Source: Rhodocyclaceae bacterium (GTDB taxonomy: Bacteria > Pseudomonadota > Gammaproteobacteria > Burkholderiales > Rhodocyclaceae). From it: a stretch of 39,387 nucleotides of DNA. The translations under genes were made by a program, and so were the position numbers. The stretch covers positions 1 to 39,387 of the forward strand of contig JAPKHL010000015.1 of NCBI GenBank assembly GCA_026646875.1, written 5' to 3'. The number at the start of each line of letters is the position of its first letter. The stretch's first letter is position 1. Under the pieces are notes generated by a model that was given only the letters and a program-made list of their open reading frames with translations, was not told where the DNA came from and did no database searches. Of the stretch, positions 1-7,644 are shown piece after piece.

Positions 1-1859
1 TGCTGATCCTTGATGCGCTTTTGCACGTCCTGGTAGTAGAGGTCGAACTCGCCGATGCGGTGGTTGGTGCCAAAGCGGGCGTTGTAGTCGGCGATGATGC
101 GGGTGAGCGCTGCCTTCTTGCCTTCCGGGTCCTGCTGGTTGTCCTGCTTTTCCTGCGGCAGGTCTTCCTGGATCTGCTGCACGTCCTTGTTGCCTTCGGC
201 GGGTGGCGAGAAGACGCAGGCGATGTTGAGCGGCGCGAAGTCCGGGTCTTGTGCCCGCATTTCTTCCTGTACGGTCTGGAACAGGGCGTGGTACTCGATG
301 GCATCGTTGATGCTGGCGGTGGCCAGCACGGCGTTGAACTTGCGGCCGTTGGTGGCAGCGTCGTGCTTGGCCAGGATGGCCTCGATCACCTTGCGCTTGG
401 CGAGGGCCTCGCCGGGCTTCGGTTGATGATTGCCCTCCGGCTTGTAGTAGTCGACATGAAAGCGCAGGACGTTGCGGTCTTCGATGGCGTGGGTGATGGT
501 GTATTGGTGCAGGCAGCGCTGGAACAGGTCGTCGGTGGTGCGGTAGCTGGCCTGCTGGCCTTCGATCTGCTGATAGCTGGCGTTCTGCTCGAAGATGGGG
601 GTGCCGGTGAAGCCGAACAGCTGGGCGTTGGGGAAGAATTCCTTGATGGCCTTGTGGTTGTCGCCGAATTGCGAGCGGTGGCATTCGTCGAAGATGAAGA
701 CCATGCGCTGGTTGCGCAGGGGCTCCAGGCGTTCCTTGTAGTTACCGAAGTTGCGTTTATTGCTGCCGCCGTTGCTGTCATCCAGCGCCAGGCCAAGCTT
801 CTGGATGGTGGTGACGATGACCTTGTCGGCGTAGTCGTCGGAGAGCAGGCGGCGCACCAGGGTTTCGGTGTTGGTGTTTTCTTCGACGCAGTTTTCCTGG
901 AAGCGGTTGAATTCCTCGCGCGTCTGGCGATCCAGGTCCTTGCGGTCCACCACGAACAGGCATTTGTCGATGTCCGGGTTGTCCTTGAGCAGGGTGGACG
1001 CCTTGAACGAGGTCAGCGTCTTGCCGCTGCCGGTGGTGTGCCAGATGTAGCCGTTGCCACAGCGCTGGTGGATGCAGTCCACGATGGCCTGCACGGCATA
1101 GATCTGGTACGGCCGCATCATCAGCAGCTTTTGCTCGCTGGCCACCAGCACCATGTAGCGGCTGATCATCTGGCCCAGCGTGCATTTGGCGAGAAACTTC
1201 TCCGCAAACGCATCGAGGTGGGTGATCTTCTTGTTGTCCTCGGCGGCGAACTGGTAGACGGGCAGGAAGCGCTCGTCGGCGTTGAAGCTGAAATGGCGAG
1301 CGTTGTTGTTGGCGAAGTACCAGGTGTCGGCACGGTTGCTGACGATGAAGAGCTGGATGAAACAGAGCAGCGTCTTGCCGTAGCCATTGCCGGGGTCGTT
1401 CTTGTAATCGACGATCTGCTGCATGGCCCGGCGCGGGCTGACGGCCAGAGTCTTCAGCTCGATCTGCACGACCGGCACGCCGTTGATGAGCAGCATCACG
1501 TCATAGCGGTGGTGGCTATTGGCGGTGTTGATGCGCAGCTGGTTGACGACCTCGAAGTGGTTCTTGCACCAATCCTTGATGTTGACCAGGGTGTAGTTGA
1601 GCGGCGTGCCGTCATCGCGTTCGAAGGCGTTGATGTTGCGCAGCGTTTGGGCCGCGTTGTAGACATCCGGCGTGATCACGCCGTCGAGCAGGCGCTGGAA
1701 TTCGCTGTCGGTCAGACGAACGCGGTTGAGTGCCTCGAACTTCTCGCGGAAATTGGCTTCCAGTGCTGCCCGGTCGCGGATGTCCGGACGATAGGTGTAT
1801 TTGAGGTCGCCCAGCTTGGCGACCAGATCGAGCTCGATCCGACTTTCGGTGGTTGTCAT
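1..1859 (-). CDS. hsdR: Type I restriction enzyme subunit R, N-terminal part (runs off the left edge)
   Basis: This is the motor and nuclease subunit of a type I restriction-modification complex: it translocates DNA with ATP and cleaves unmethylated DNA together with HsdM and HsdS. The frame opens at ATG 1859 (MTTTESRIEL) and stays open to the window edge, giving about 619 codons; complete HsdR proteins usually have about 1000, so the C-terminal third lies outside. The N-terminal RecB-like nuclease is visible as D120 and the ELK motif (E134, K136). The helicase motor shows Walker A TGSGKT (276-281), a DECH box (391-394) and GFTGTP shortly after. The coding DNA is less GC-rich than the neighbours (35 and 33 G+C per 60 bases at 1261 and 1561, against 43 at 2821), which suggests horizontal acquisition. 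No hsdM or hsdS is in the window; they would have to lie to the left. The ribosome site before the ATG is weak. Confidence 0.93.
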   Translation of the reverse strand, partial: MTTTESRIELDLVAKLGDLKYTYRPDIRDRAALEANFREKFEALNRVRLTDSEFQRLLDGVITPDVYNAAQTLRNINAFERDDGTPLNYTLVNIKDWCKNHFEVVNQLRINTANSHHRYDVMLLINGVPVVQIELKTLAVSPRRAMQQIVDYKNDPGNGYGKTLLCFIQLFIVSNRADTWYFANNNARHFSFNADERFLPVYQFAAEDNKKITHLDAFAEKFLAKCTLGQMISRYMVLVASEQKLLMMRPYQIYAVQAIVDCIHQRCGNGYIWHTTGSGKTLTSFKASTLLKDNPDIDKCLFVVDRKDLDRQTREEFNRFQENCVEENTNTETLVRRLLSDDYADKVIVTTIQKLGLALDDSNGGSNKRNFGNYKERLEPLRNQRMVFIFDECHRSQFGDNHKAIKEFFPNAQLFGFTGTPIFEQNASYQQIEGQQASYRTTDDLFQRCLHQYTITHAIEDRNVLRFHVDYYKPEGNHQPKPGEALAKRKVIEAILAKHDAATNGRKFNAVLATASINDAIEYHALFQTVQEEMRAQDPDFAPLNIACVFSPPAEGNKDVQQIQEDLPQEKQDNQQDPEGKKAALTRIIADYNARFGTNHRIGEFDLYYQDVQKRIKDQ

Positions 1860-1960
1860 TTCACGACCCAAGCATGCGAATGGAGGGGGATGGCCGGGGG
1901 AGTCTGGCAGTGCGCGATGAGACCCGACAAGATCGATGGCGGTAAAAATGGTCAATGGGG

Positions 1961-3373
1961 TCAACGGTCTATTCGAGCGCCGGTTTTGTGCTCGGCCTCC
2001 GGTTCCGCTCCTCGCTGCTCCGGCACCGCCGGCAGTCCTGCCCGCGGCTCCTGCCGGGCGGCGTCGTGCGCCACCGGCTGGTGGTCGCGCACGATCAGGC
2101 GCGGGGAGGCGAAGGGGGCGAGGCGTTCGAGGAAGTCGAGCAGTTCGAGCGCGGGGGAGCTGCGGAAGAACTTGGCCATCGGGGTGTCCATCCAGATGCG
2201 GTCGGAGTAGGCCCAGATTTCATGGGGCCTGTCGCCGGTGCCGTCGCGGTCGCGGTCGAAGCCTTCGTAGTCGTCCCAGTAGTTCCCTTGCCAGTCGTGC
2301 GATTCCTCGCGGTCGTCGCCGCCGACCACGGCCTGCCAGAGGTTGTGTTCGAAGCGGTTGCCGAGCACCAGGCGGCCGCCGCGCTCGCCGTAGAAATTGA
2401 CGCCGGTGACGTTGTGCGCGAGGCGGTTGCCGATCAGGACGACGCGGTTCACCGGGTGCATGGGGGAATCGCTCATCACGCCGACGGCGCAGTGGATGAT
2501 CTCGTTGCCGTGGATCAGCACCGAGGCGCTTTCCTTGAGGGCAACGCCGGCGCCGCTGGCGTCCATGGCGTGCTGGATGCGGTTGCCGCGGATCACCACG
2601 CCCTCGGAATTGAGGGTGGTGATGCCGGTCGAGTTGTGCGTCAGCAGGTTGCCTTCGATCCGGGTGCGGTGCGAGAAGAGCAGATTGAGGGCGCGCCGGC
2701 TGTCGCGCACGGTGTTGCCGGTGAAGTGGTTGCGCAGGGCGTTGCTGACCGTGATGTCGCGGATGCCGGCGATTTCGTTGCGCTCGATGCGGTTGTCGGA
2801 GCTATACCAGAGGCGCAGGCCGTCGCCGCGGTCGGCCGGGTCGAAATCCTTGGAGCGGATGCGGTTGCCGGCGATGCGGTTGCCGTTGGCGCGCTGCAGG
2901 GTGATGCCGAACATCACGTCGTCGATGCGGTTGTCCTCGAAGGTGTTGCCGTGGCCATCCTCGACCAGCAGGCCGGAGTCGAGGCGGTCGTGCGATTCGC
3001 CGGAGCCGGTGATGTGCAGGCGGCGCAGGGTGACGCCGTCGCTGCGCACGGTGACGACGGTGCCCTGGCCCTGGCCATCGATGACGACTTCGCCGCGTCC
3101 GTCGATGCGGATCGGACGGTCGATGCGCACCGGGCCGGCGTAGGTGCCGGCCGGCGGGTTCAGCGTACCGCCGGCGGGGGTGGCGTCGATCCAGGGTTGC
3201 AGCGGCGGCAGGACACGCGCCGTGGCGGCGGGGGTGGCGCGCAGCGGGGCGCTGCCGGTCACCAGGCCGAGCGCGGCGAGGGCGAGGAGGATGCCGAGGA
3301 GGGGGGCGGGCAGGCTGGCGAGGCAGCGCCGGAGGGAGATCAGTTTTCGTCCTCGTGCGGTAGCCAGAGGCAT
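1961..3373 (-). CDS. nosD: NosD-like periplasmic beta-helix protein
   Basis: NosD proteins are periplasmic right-handed beta-helix proteins that help deliver copper to the Cu-S centre of nitrous oxide reductase, working with the NosFY transporter. The product has 470 residues (usual about 430). It has a signal peptide (hydrophobic core about 20-40) and then repeated N-R-I/G-N-R turns (about 120-380), as in the CASH/NosD fold. A characteristic NYWDDYEGFD segment lies near the C-terminus. The start at ATG 3373 was chosen over longer in-frame options because it has an AAGGGAAA ribosome site and opens directly into the signal peptide; it overlaps the end of dnaQ by 34 bases. The last about 40 residues are Arg/Ala/Glu-rich and do not look like the family, ending near a composition change. 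No nosZ, nosF, nosY or nosL is seen, so the role in N2O reduction is uncertain; another beta-helix function is possible. Confidence 0.8.
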   Translation of the reverse strand: MPLATARGRKLISLRRCLASLPAPLLGILLALAALGLVTGSAPLRATPAATARVLPPLQPWIDATPAGGTLNPPAGTYAGPVRIDRPIRIDGRGEVVIDGQGQGTVVTVRSDGVTLRRLHITGSGESHDRLDSGLLVEDGHGNTFEDNRIDDVMFGITLQRANGNRIAGNRIRSKDFDPADRGDGLRLWYSSDNRIERNEIAGIRDITVSNALRNHFTGNTVRDSRRALNLLFSHRTRIEGNLLTHNSTGITTLNSEGVVIRGNRIQHAMDASGAGVALKESASVLIHGNEIIHCAVGVMSDSPMHPVNRVVLIGNRLAHNVTGVNFYGERGGRLVLGNRFEHNLWQAVVGGDDREESHDWQGNYWDDYEGFDRDRDGTGDRPHEIWAYSDRIWMDTPMAKFFRSSPALELLDFLERLAPFASPRLIVRDHQPVAHDAARQEPRAGLPAVPEQRGAEPEAEHKTGARIDR

Positions 3374-4056
3374 TTTCCCTTGCTTTCCTTGTCGATGGCT
3401 GCAAGCTGTGCGGCGTGCGCGGATAGTTCCTCGTCGCTGGCGCGCAGCACGCGCAGGGGCCGCGCGCGGACGACCGCGGCGGCGGCGCCGGGGCCGGAGA
3501 CGGTGTCGGGACCGTCGCCGAGATCCATGATCAGGCTTTCCTGCCCGCGCGTCATGGCGACATAGACCTCGGCGAGGATTTCCGCGTCGAGCAGGGCGCC
3601 GTGCAGGGTGCGGTGGGAGTTGTCCACGCCGTAGCGGTCGCACAGCGCGTCGAGGTTGTTGCGCTTGCCGGGATAGAGCTCCTTGGCCATGCGCAGGGTG
3701 TCGCAGACGCCGCGGCAGACGGTTTCGATCGGCGCCATGTCGAGCAGGGCGAGCTCGGCGTCGAGGAAGCCGATGTCGAAGGGGGCGTTGTGGATGACCA
3801 GTTCGGCGCCGCGCACGAAGTCGAGGAATTCGCCGGCGATCTCGCCGAAGCGGGGCTTGTCGGCGAGGAACTCGCGGCTGATGCCGTGCACCGCCTGCGC
3901 GCCCTCGTCGATGTCGCGCTCGGGATTGACGTAGCGGTGGAAGTGGCGGTTGGTCAGCCGCCGGTTGTTCATCTCGACGCAGGCGATTTCGATGATGCGG
4001 TGGCCGAGCCGGTGTTCGAGGCCGGTGGTTTCGGTATCGAGGAAGATCTGGCGCAT
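3340..4056 (-). CDS. dnaQ: DNA polymerase III epsilon subunit (3'-5' proofreading exonuclease)
   Basis: This is the proofreading exonuclease of the replicative DNA polymerase, bound to the alpha subunit in the cytoplasm. The 238-residue product has the full DEDDh set: D7 and E9 in the LDTETTG motif, D94 in HNAPFDIGFLD, and H152 plus D157 in LHGALLDAE. A C-terminal tail (about 180-238) corresponds to the region that binds alpha in E. coli. The length matches the family (about 240). It lies 31 bases downstream of rnhA on the same strand, the order known from E. coli, and its 3' end overlaps nosD. No convincing Shine-Dalgarno precedes ATG 4056. Confidence 0.97.
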   Translation of the reverse strand: MRQIFLDTETTGLEHRLGHRIIEIACVEMNNRRLTNRHFHRYVNPERDIDEGAQAVHGISREFLADKPRFGEIAGEFLDFVRGAELVIHNAPFDIGFLDAELALLDMAPIETVCRGVCDTLRMAKELYPGKRNNLDALCDRYGVDNSHRTLHGALLDAEILAEVYVAMTRGQESLIMDLGDGPDTVSGPGAAAAVVRARPLRVLRASDEELSAHAAQLAAIDKESKGKCLWLPHEDEN

Positions 4057-4087
4057 GGGGGTCGGGGGCGGTGGCGTCCGGGACGGA

Positions 4088-4555
4088 TTATCCGCCGGCA
4101 GCGCGCTGCCGTGCCAGCAGTTCGTCGATGCCGCGATTGGCCAGCGCGTCGGCGCGTTCGTTGCCGGGATGGCCGGCGTGGCCCTTCACCCACAGCCAGC
4201 GCACCTGGTGCTGGCGGGCGAGGGTGTCGAGCGTCTGCCACAGGTCGGCGTTCTTCACCGGCTTCCTGTCGGCGGTGCGCCAGCCGTTGCGCTTCCAGTT
4301 GTGGATCCACTCGCTGATGCCCTTCTGCACGTATTGCGAGTCGGTGTGCACCTGCACGCTGCTGGGGCGCTTGAGCGCTTCCAGCGCGCGGATCACGGCG
4401 GTCAGTTCCATGCGGTTGTTGGTGGTGTCCGGCTCGCCGCCCCACAGTTCCTTCTCGTGCGCGCCGGCGCGCAGCAGCACGCCCCAGCCGCCCGGGCCGG
4501 GGTTGCCGCGACAGCCGCCGTCGGCGTAGATCTCGATGCCCGATTCAGTGTTCAT
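4088..4555 (-). CDS. rnhA: Ribonuclease HI
   Basis: RNase HI cuts the RNA strand of RNA-DNA hybrids, removing R-loops and primers. The 155-residue product carries the complete active site: D12 ([12 protein letters not shown]), E50 (NNRMELTA), D72 (HTDSQYV), H126 and D136 (NERADALAN), at the spacing of the E. coli enzyme. Length is typical. An AAGGA sequence lies about 11 bases before ATG 4555. The first 11 bases overlap the end of the upstream methyltransferase gene, so the two are probably translationally coupled. dnaQ follows after 31 bases. Confidence 0.98.
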   Translation of the reverse strand: MNTESGIEIYADGGCRGNPGPGGWGVLLRAGAHEKELWGGEPDTTNNRMELTAVIRALEALKRPSSVQVHTDSQYVQKGISEWIHNWKRNGWRTADRKPVKNADLWQTLDTLARQHQVRWLWVKGHAGHPGNERADALANRGIDELLARQRAAGG

Positions 4556-5279
4556 GATGTGTCGTTTCCTTTTGTGTCAGCGCGCCCAGCGCCTTGCGCC
4601 GGGCCTTGGGCGGGCCCCAGGCCGGCAGGATCAGGCGCATGCCATGCACGCGCTTGACCGCGCGCAGGATGTAGATGCCGCCGCCAAAGCTCCACCAGCG
4701 GTCGCCGGCGGCTTCCATGAAGCGCCAGCGGCGCAGCCAGCCTTCCGAGCGGAAGGGCGGTAGGTAGCAGCCGAAGGCGCCGCGGTCGACGTCGAAGCCG
4801 AGCAGCTGCAGCCAGTCCTTCATGCGCTGCACCGAGAGGTAGCTGCCGGTCCATGGAAAATCGCCGGGGCAGCCGGGCAGGCGGCGGCGCAGCCCCCAGA
4901 GCGAGTAGGGGTTGAAGCCGCTGAGCAGGAGCTGGCCCTGCGGAATCAGGACCCGCTCCACCTCGCGCAGGATCTGGTGCGGCTCGGCGCTGAATTCGAG
5001 GACGTGCGGCAGGACCACGAGGTCGATGCTGCCGGCGGCGAAGGGCAGCTGGCGCGGATCGCAGTTGACGTCCACGCCGCCGGCGGTGGCCGGCAGGCCG
5101 ACGCGCTGGCGCAGCGGGATGCGGTTGCGGGCCAGCAGGTCGAGCTGCGGCAGGCCGATCTGCAGGGCGTTGTAGCCGAAAACATCCTCGACCAGGGCGC
5201 CGTAGCGTGCCTCCTCCCAGGCGGCGACGTAGCGCCCCGGTGCGGTGGCGAGCCAGCGATCCAGCCCGGGAATTGACAT
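4545..5279 (-). CDS. Class I SAM-dependent methyltransferase (YafS-like)
   Basis: The product (244 residues) is a probable class I methyltransferase of the type 11 group. The N-terminal [17 protein letters not shown] is followed by a Rossmann core with [11 protein letters not shown] (acidic end of beta-2), then [13 protein letters not shown] (motif IV-like) and [20 protein letters not shown] (post-core). Its place between gloB and rnhA is that of yafS in E. coli, whose substrate is not known to me. ATG 5279 was chosen because GAAGAAGGG lies just upstream and the family starts at MSIPG. Longer in-frame extensions run antisense into gloB and are not credible. It diverges from gloB across 27 bases and overlaps rnhA by 11. 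Confidence 0.88.
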   Translation of the reverse strand: MSIPGLDRWLATAPGRYVAAWEEARYGALVEDVFGYNALQIGLPQLDLLARNRIPLRQRVGLPATAGGVDVNCDPRQLPFAAGSIDLVVLPHVLEFSAEPHQILREVERVLIPQGQLLLSGFNPYSLWGLRRRLPGCPGDFPWTGSYLSVQRMKDWLQLLGFDVDRGAFGCYLPPFRSEGWLRRWRFMEAAGDRWWSFGGGIYILRAVKRVHGMRLILPAWGPPKARRKALGALTQKETTHHEH

Positions 5280-5306
5280 TTGGCGCCCTTCTTCCAGAAT
5301 TGAGCG

Positions 5307-6083
5307 ATGTTCGAAGTGATTCCGATCCCTGCCTTCAGGGACAACTACATCTGGCTGCTCCGCCAGGGAAAGTCGGCGCTGGTCGTCGATCCGGGCGACG
5401 CGGCGCCGGTGCTTGCCACGCTGGACCGGCTTGGCCTGACGCTGCGCGCCATCCTCGTCACCCATCACCACGCCGATCACCAGGGCGGCGTCGGCGAACT
5501 GGCCGCCCGCTGCGGCGCCGAGGTGTTCGGTCCGGCGGCGGAGTCTATCACAGCGCTCACGCGGCCCCTGGCGGGGGGCGAGACGATCCGGCCGCTTGCC
5601 GGGGCCGGCGATGCCGACGATCCGGATTTTGCGGTGCTGGCGGTGCCCGGCCATACGCGCGGACATCTGGCCTATTATCGCAAAGGCCTCCTGTTCTGTG
5701 GCGACACCCTGTTCGGTGCCGGCTGCGGCCGCCTCTTCGAGGGCACGCCGGCGCAGATGGCCGCCTCGCTCGACCGGCTGGCCGCGCTGCCCGGCGATAC
5801 GGCGGTGCATTGCGCGCACGAGTACACCGAGCAGAACCTGCGCTTCGCACTGGCCGTCGAGCCGGACAATCCGCTCCTGCGGCGACGCGTGGAGACGGTC
5901 GCCGCGCTGCGCGCCCGGGGGCTGCCGAGCGTGCCGTCCACCCTCGCCGAGGAGCGTGCCACCAACCCCTTCCTGCGCTGTCGCGAGCCGGCGGTGATCG
6001 CCGCCGCGCGCATCCGCGCGCCGGATGCGGCCGATCCGGTGACGGTGTTCGCCGCCCTGCGGGCGTGGCGCAACGGGTTCTGA
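5307..6083 (+). CDS. gloB: Hydroxyacylglutathione hydrolase (glyoxalase II)
   Basis: Glyoxalase II hydrolyses S-lactoylglutathione to D-lactate and glutathione, the second step of methylglyoxal detoxification in the cytoplasm. The 258-residue product has the binuclear metal site THHHADH (H53, H55, D57, H58), H116 in VPGHTRGH, D133 in FCGDTLFGAGCGR and H171 in CAHEYT. The C-terminal helical domain has TNPFLRC, part of the glutathione-binding region. Length is typical. It is transcribed away from the yafS-like gene and is convergent with the receiver gene at 6120. A flavin-linked D-2-hydroxyacid dehydrogenase at 24.9 kb could use the D-lactate made, which is only an inference. Confidence 0.97.
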   Translation: MFEVIPIPAFRDNYIWLLRQGKSALVVDPGDAAPVLATLDRLGLTLRAILVTHHHADHQGGVGELAARCGAEVFGPAAESITALTRPLAGGETIRPLAGAGDADDPDFAVLAVPGHTRGHLAYYRKGLLFCGDTLFGAGCGRLFEGTPAQMAASLDRLAALPGDTAVHCAHEYTEQNLRFALAVEPDNPLLRRRVETVAALRARGLPSVPSTLAEERATNPFLRCREPAVIAAARIRAPDAADPVTVFAALRAWRNGF

Positions 6084-6089
6084 GCGTCC

Positions 6090-6106
6090 CCTCCGCGCGG
6101 CGGAGG
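6090..6106. terminator. GC-rich inverted repeat between convergent genes
   Basis: A perfect 7-base inverted repeat (CCTCCGC, 3-base loop, GCGGAGG) lies in the 36-base gap between the ends of gloB and the receiver gene. There is no T-run on either side, so it is at best a weak or Rho-assisted 3' end for both transcripts. Confidence 0.3.
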
Positions 6107-6119
6107 CGGCCGGCGGACC

Positions 6120-6494
6120 TCAGCCGGCGAGGGCGCGCCGCAGCGCGTCGACCACCCGGCCGGCGTTGAAGGGCTTGACGATGAAGCCGCTGGCGCCGCC
6201 CTCGATCGATTCGCGGACGTTGTCCTTGCTCGGGTTGCCGGAGATCATCACCACCCGCACCTCGGGGTGGGCGGCCTTGATTGCCTGCAGCGCCTCGATG
6301 CCGTCCATCTGCGGCATCATCACGTCCATGCAGACGATGTCGGGACGCAGGCGCTCGACGAGGTCGAGCGCGGCGGCGCCGTTCTTCGCCTCGCCGACGA
6401 TCTCGTATTCCTCCTTGCGCAGGATGCCGCGCAGCAGGGTGCGCATGAGGTCGTTGTCGTCGACGATGAGGATTTTCGGGGGGGCGGTCCTCAC
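6120..6494 (-). CDS. CheY-like single-domain response regulator
   Basis: This is a stand-alone receiver of 124 residues. The acidic pocket is D12/D13, the phospho-acceptor D57 (IVCMDVMMPQMDG), the switch Ser S85 (VVMISGN) and the conserved K106 (FIVKPFN), so it should be phosphorylatable. There is no output domain; it must act through a partner protein. The start is GTG 6494, which overlaps the stop of the upstream GGDEF gene as GTGA, so the two are translationally coupled and probably act in one pathway. Longer in-frame starts would lie inside the GGDEF gene. No sensor kinase is nearby. Confidence 0.9.
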   Translation of the reverse strand: MRTAPPKILIVDDNDLMRTLLRGILRKEEYEIVGEAKNGAAALDLVERLRPDIVCMDVMMPQMDGIEALQAIKAAHPEVRVVMISGNPSKDNVRESIEGGASGFIVKPFNAGRVVDALRRALAG

Positions 6495-7459
6495 GAGGCC
6501 ACTCCGTTTTCGGCCGGAAGTTCGGCAGGCTGCCCCGCGACCCGATTCCGGCCCGCCTGCTTGGCGGCGTAGAGCGCCCGGTCGGCGGCGGCCAGCAGCG
6601 CCTGCGCGTCGCCATCCGTGCCGGGCAGGCCGCTGGCCACGCCGAAGCTGGCGGTGACCTCGCCGAACGGCGAGCCCTCGTGCGCCAGCCGCAACTCGGC
6701 CAGGGCGCGGCGCAGACGCCCGGCGACGAAGGCGGCGCCCTCGGGGCCGGTGTCCGGCAGCAGGACGACGAATTCCTCGCCGCCGTAGCGCGCCAGCAGG
6801 TCGCCGCCGCGGTCGAGCCCCTGCTGCAGGGTCCGCGCCAGCTGGCGCAGGCATTCATCGCCCTGCAGGTGGCCGTAGCGGTCGTTGTAGCTCTTGAAGT
6901 AGTCGATGTCGCACATCAGGATCGACAGCGCGCTGCCCTGACGCTGGGCGCGTCGCCATTCCCGGTCGAGCATCGCGTCGAAGTGGCGGCGGTTGGCCAC
7001 GCCGGTGAGTCCGTCGAGCGCGCTCAGGCGGCGCAGCTCCTGGTTCGCCGCGTCGAGCTTGCGGGTCACCACCAGCAGCGACTGACGCATCTGCAGGATG
7101 CGCTGCATGGCGCGCATCTTGGCGGCCAGCACGGTCTCGCTGACCGGTTTGTAGAGGTAGTCGTCGCCACCGGCGGCGATGCCCTTCTCGAGATGCTTGT
7201 CGCCGTCGAGGGCGGTGAGGAAGATGATCGGCGTCCAGTCGCCCGGCCGTTCGAGCTGGCGGATGCGCCGCGCCACCTCGAAGCCGTCGATGTCCGGCAG
7301 CACGATGTCGAGGAGGACGAGGTCCGGCCGCTCGCTGTCGAACAGCTCGACGCCCGCGCTGCCGCTCGACGCCGGCAGCGGCGTGAAGCCGGCGCGCTCG
7401 GCCTGGAGCGAAAGGACTTTCAGGTAGCTGTTGCTGTCTTCGACGATGAGGGTTTTCAT
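6491..7459 (-). CDS. Response regulator with GGDEF diguanylate cyclase output
   Basis: This is a cytoplasmic c-di-GMP synthase of 322 residues controlled by a receiver domain. The receiver (about 1-118) has D8, phospho-acceptor D51 (LVLLDIVLPDIDGF) and K104 (YLYKP). A short linker of likely helix leads into the cyclase (about 143-310), with ALDGLTGVANRR at its start and the catalytic GGEEF at 226-230. An RxxD inhibitory I-site (R217, D220) sits exactly five residues before GGEEF, so product inhibition is expected. The 3' end overlaps the single-domain receiver gene by four bases, making a two-gene operon. No clear Shine-Dalgarno precedes ATG 7459. Confidence 0.93.
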   Translation of the reverse strand: MKTLIVEDSNSYLKVLSLQAERAGFTPLPASSGSAGVELFDSERPDLVLLDIVLPDIDGFEVARRIRQLERPGDWTPIIFLTALDGDKHLEKGIAAGGDDYLYKPVSETVLAAKMRAMQRILQMRQSLLVVTRKLDAANQELRRLSALDGLTGVANRRHFDAMLDREWRRAQRQGSALSILMCDIDYFKSYNDRYGHLQGDECLRQLARTLQQGLDRGGDLLARYGGEEFVVLLPDTGPEGAAFVAGRLRRALAELRLAHEGSPFGEVTASFGVASGLPGTDGDAQALLAAADRALYAAKQAGRNRVAGQPAELPAENGVAS

Positions 7460-7644
7460 GATGCCGGCGCGGGAGGCTGCGGCCGGAATTCTAGCGCGAA
7501 CGGGCCGGGCCGGCGGGCTTCATGATAAATTCGGCGAAGGCCGGGGCGCCCCGGAGTGTGCCGGAGCGTGTCGGTGCGCCTGTATCCCGCTGCCAGTTCC
7601 CCGCCGGATTTCTCCCCCTTTTTCCTTCCTGTCGCGAGGCCCTC

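Noticed and set aside
21..2210. A 729-codon open frame on the plus strand, antisense to hsdR and nosD
   Set aside because: It reads low-complexity Val/Ala/Asp/Gly-rich protein without any family character, while the minus strand encodes clear HsdR and NosD. It is a by-product of GC-rich codon usage.
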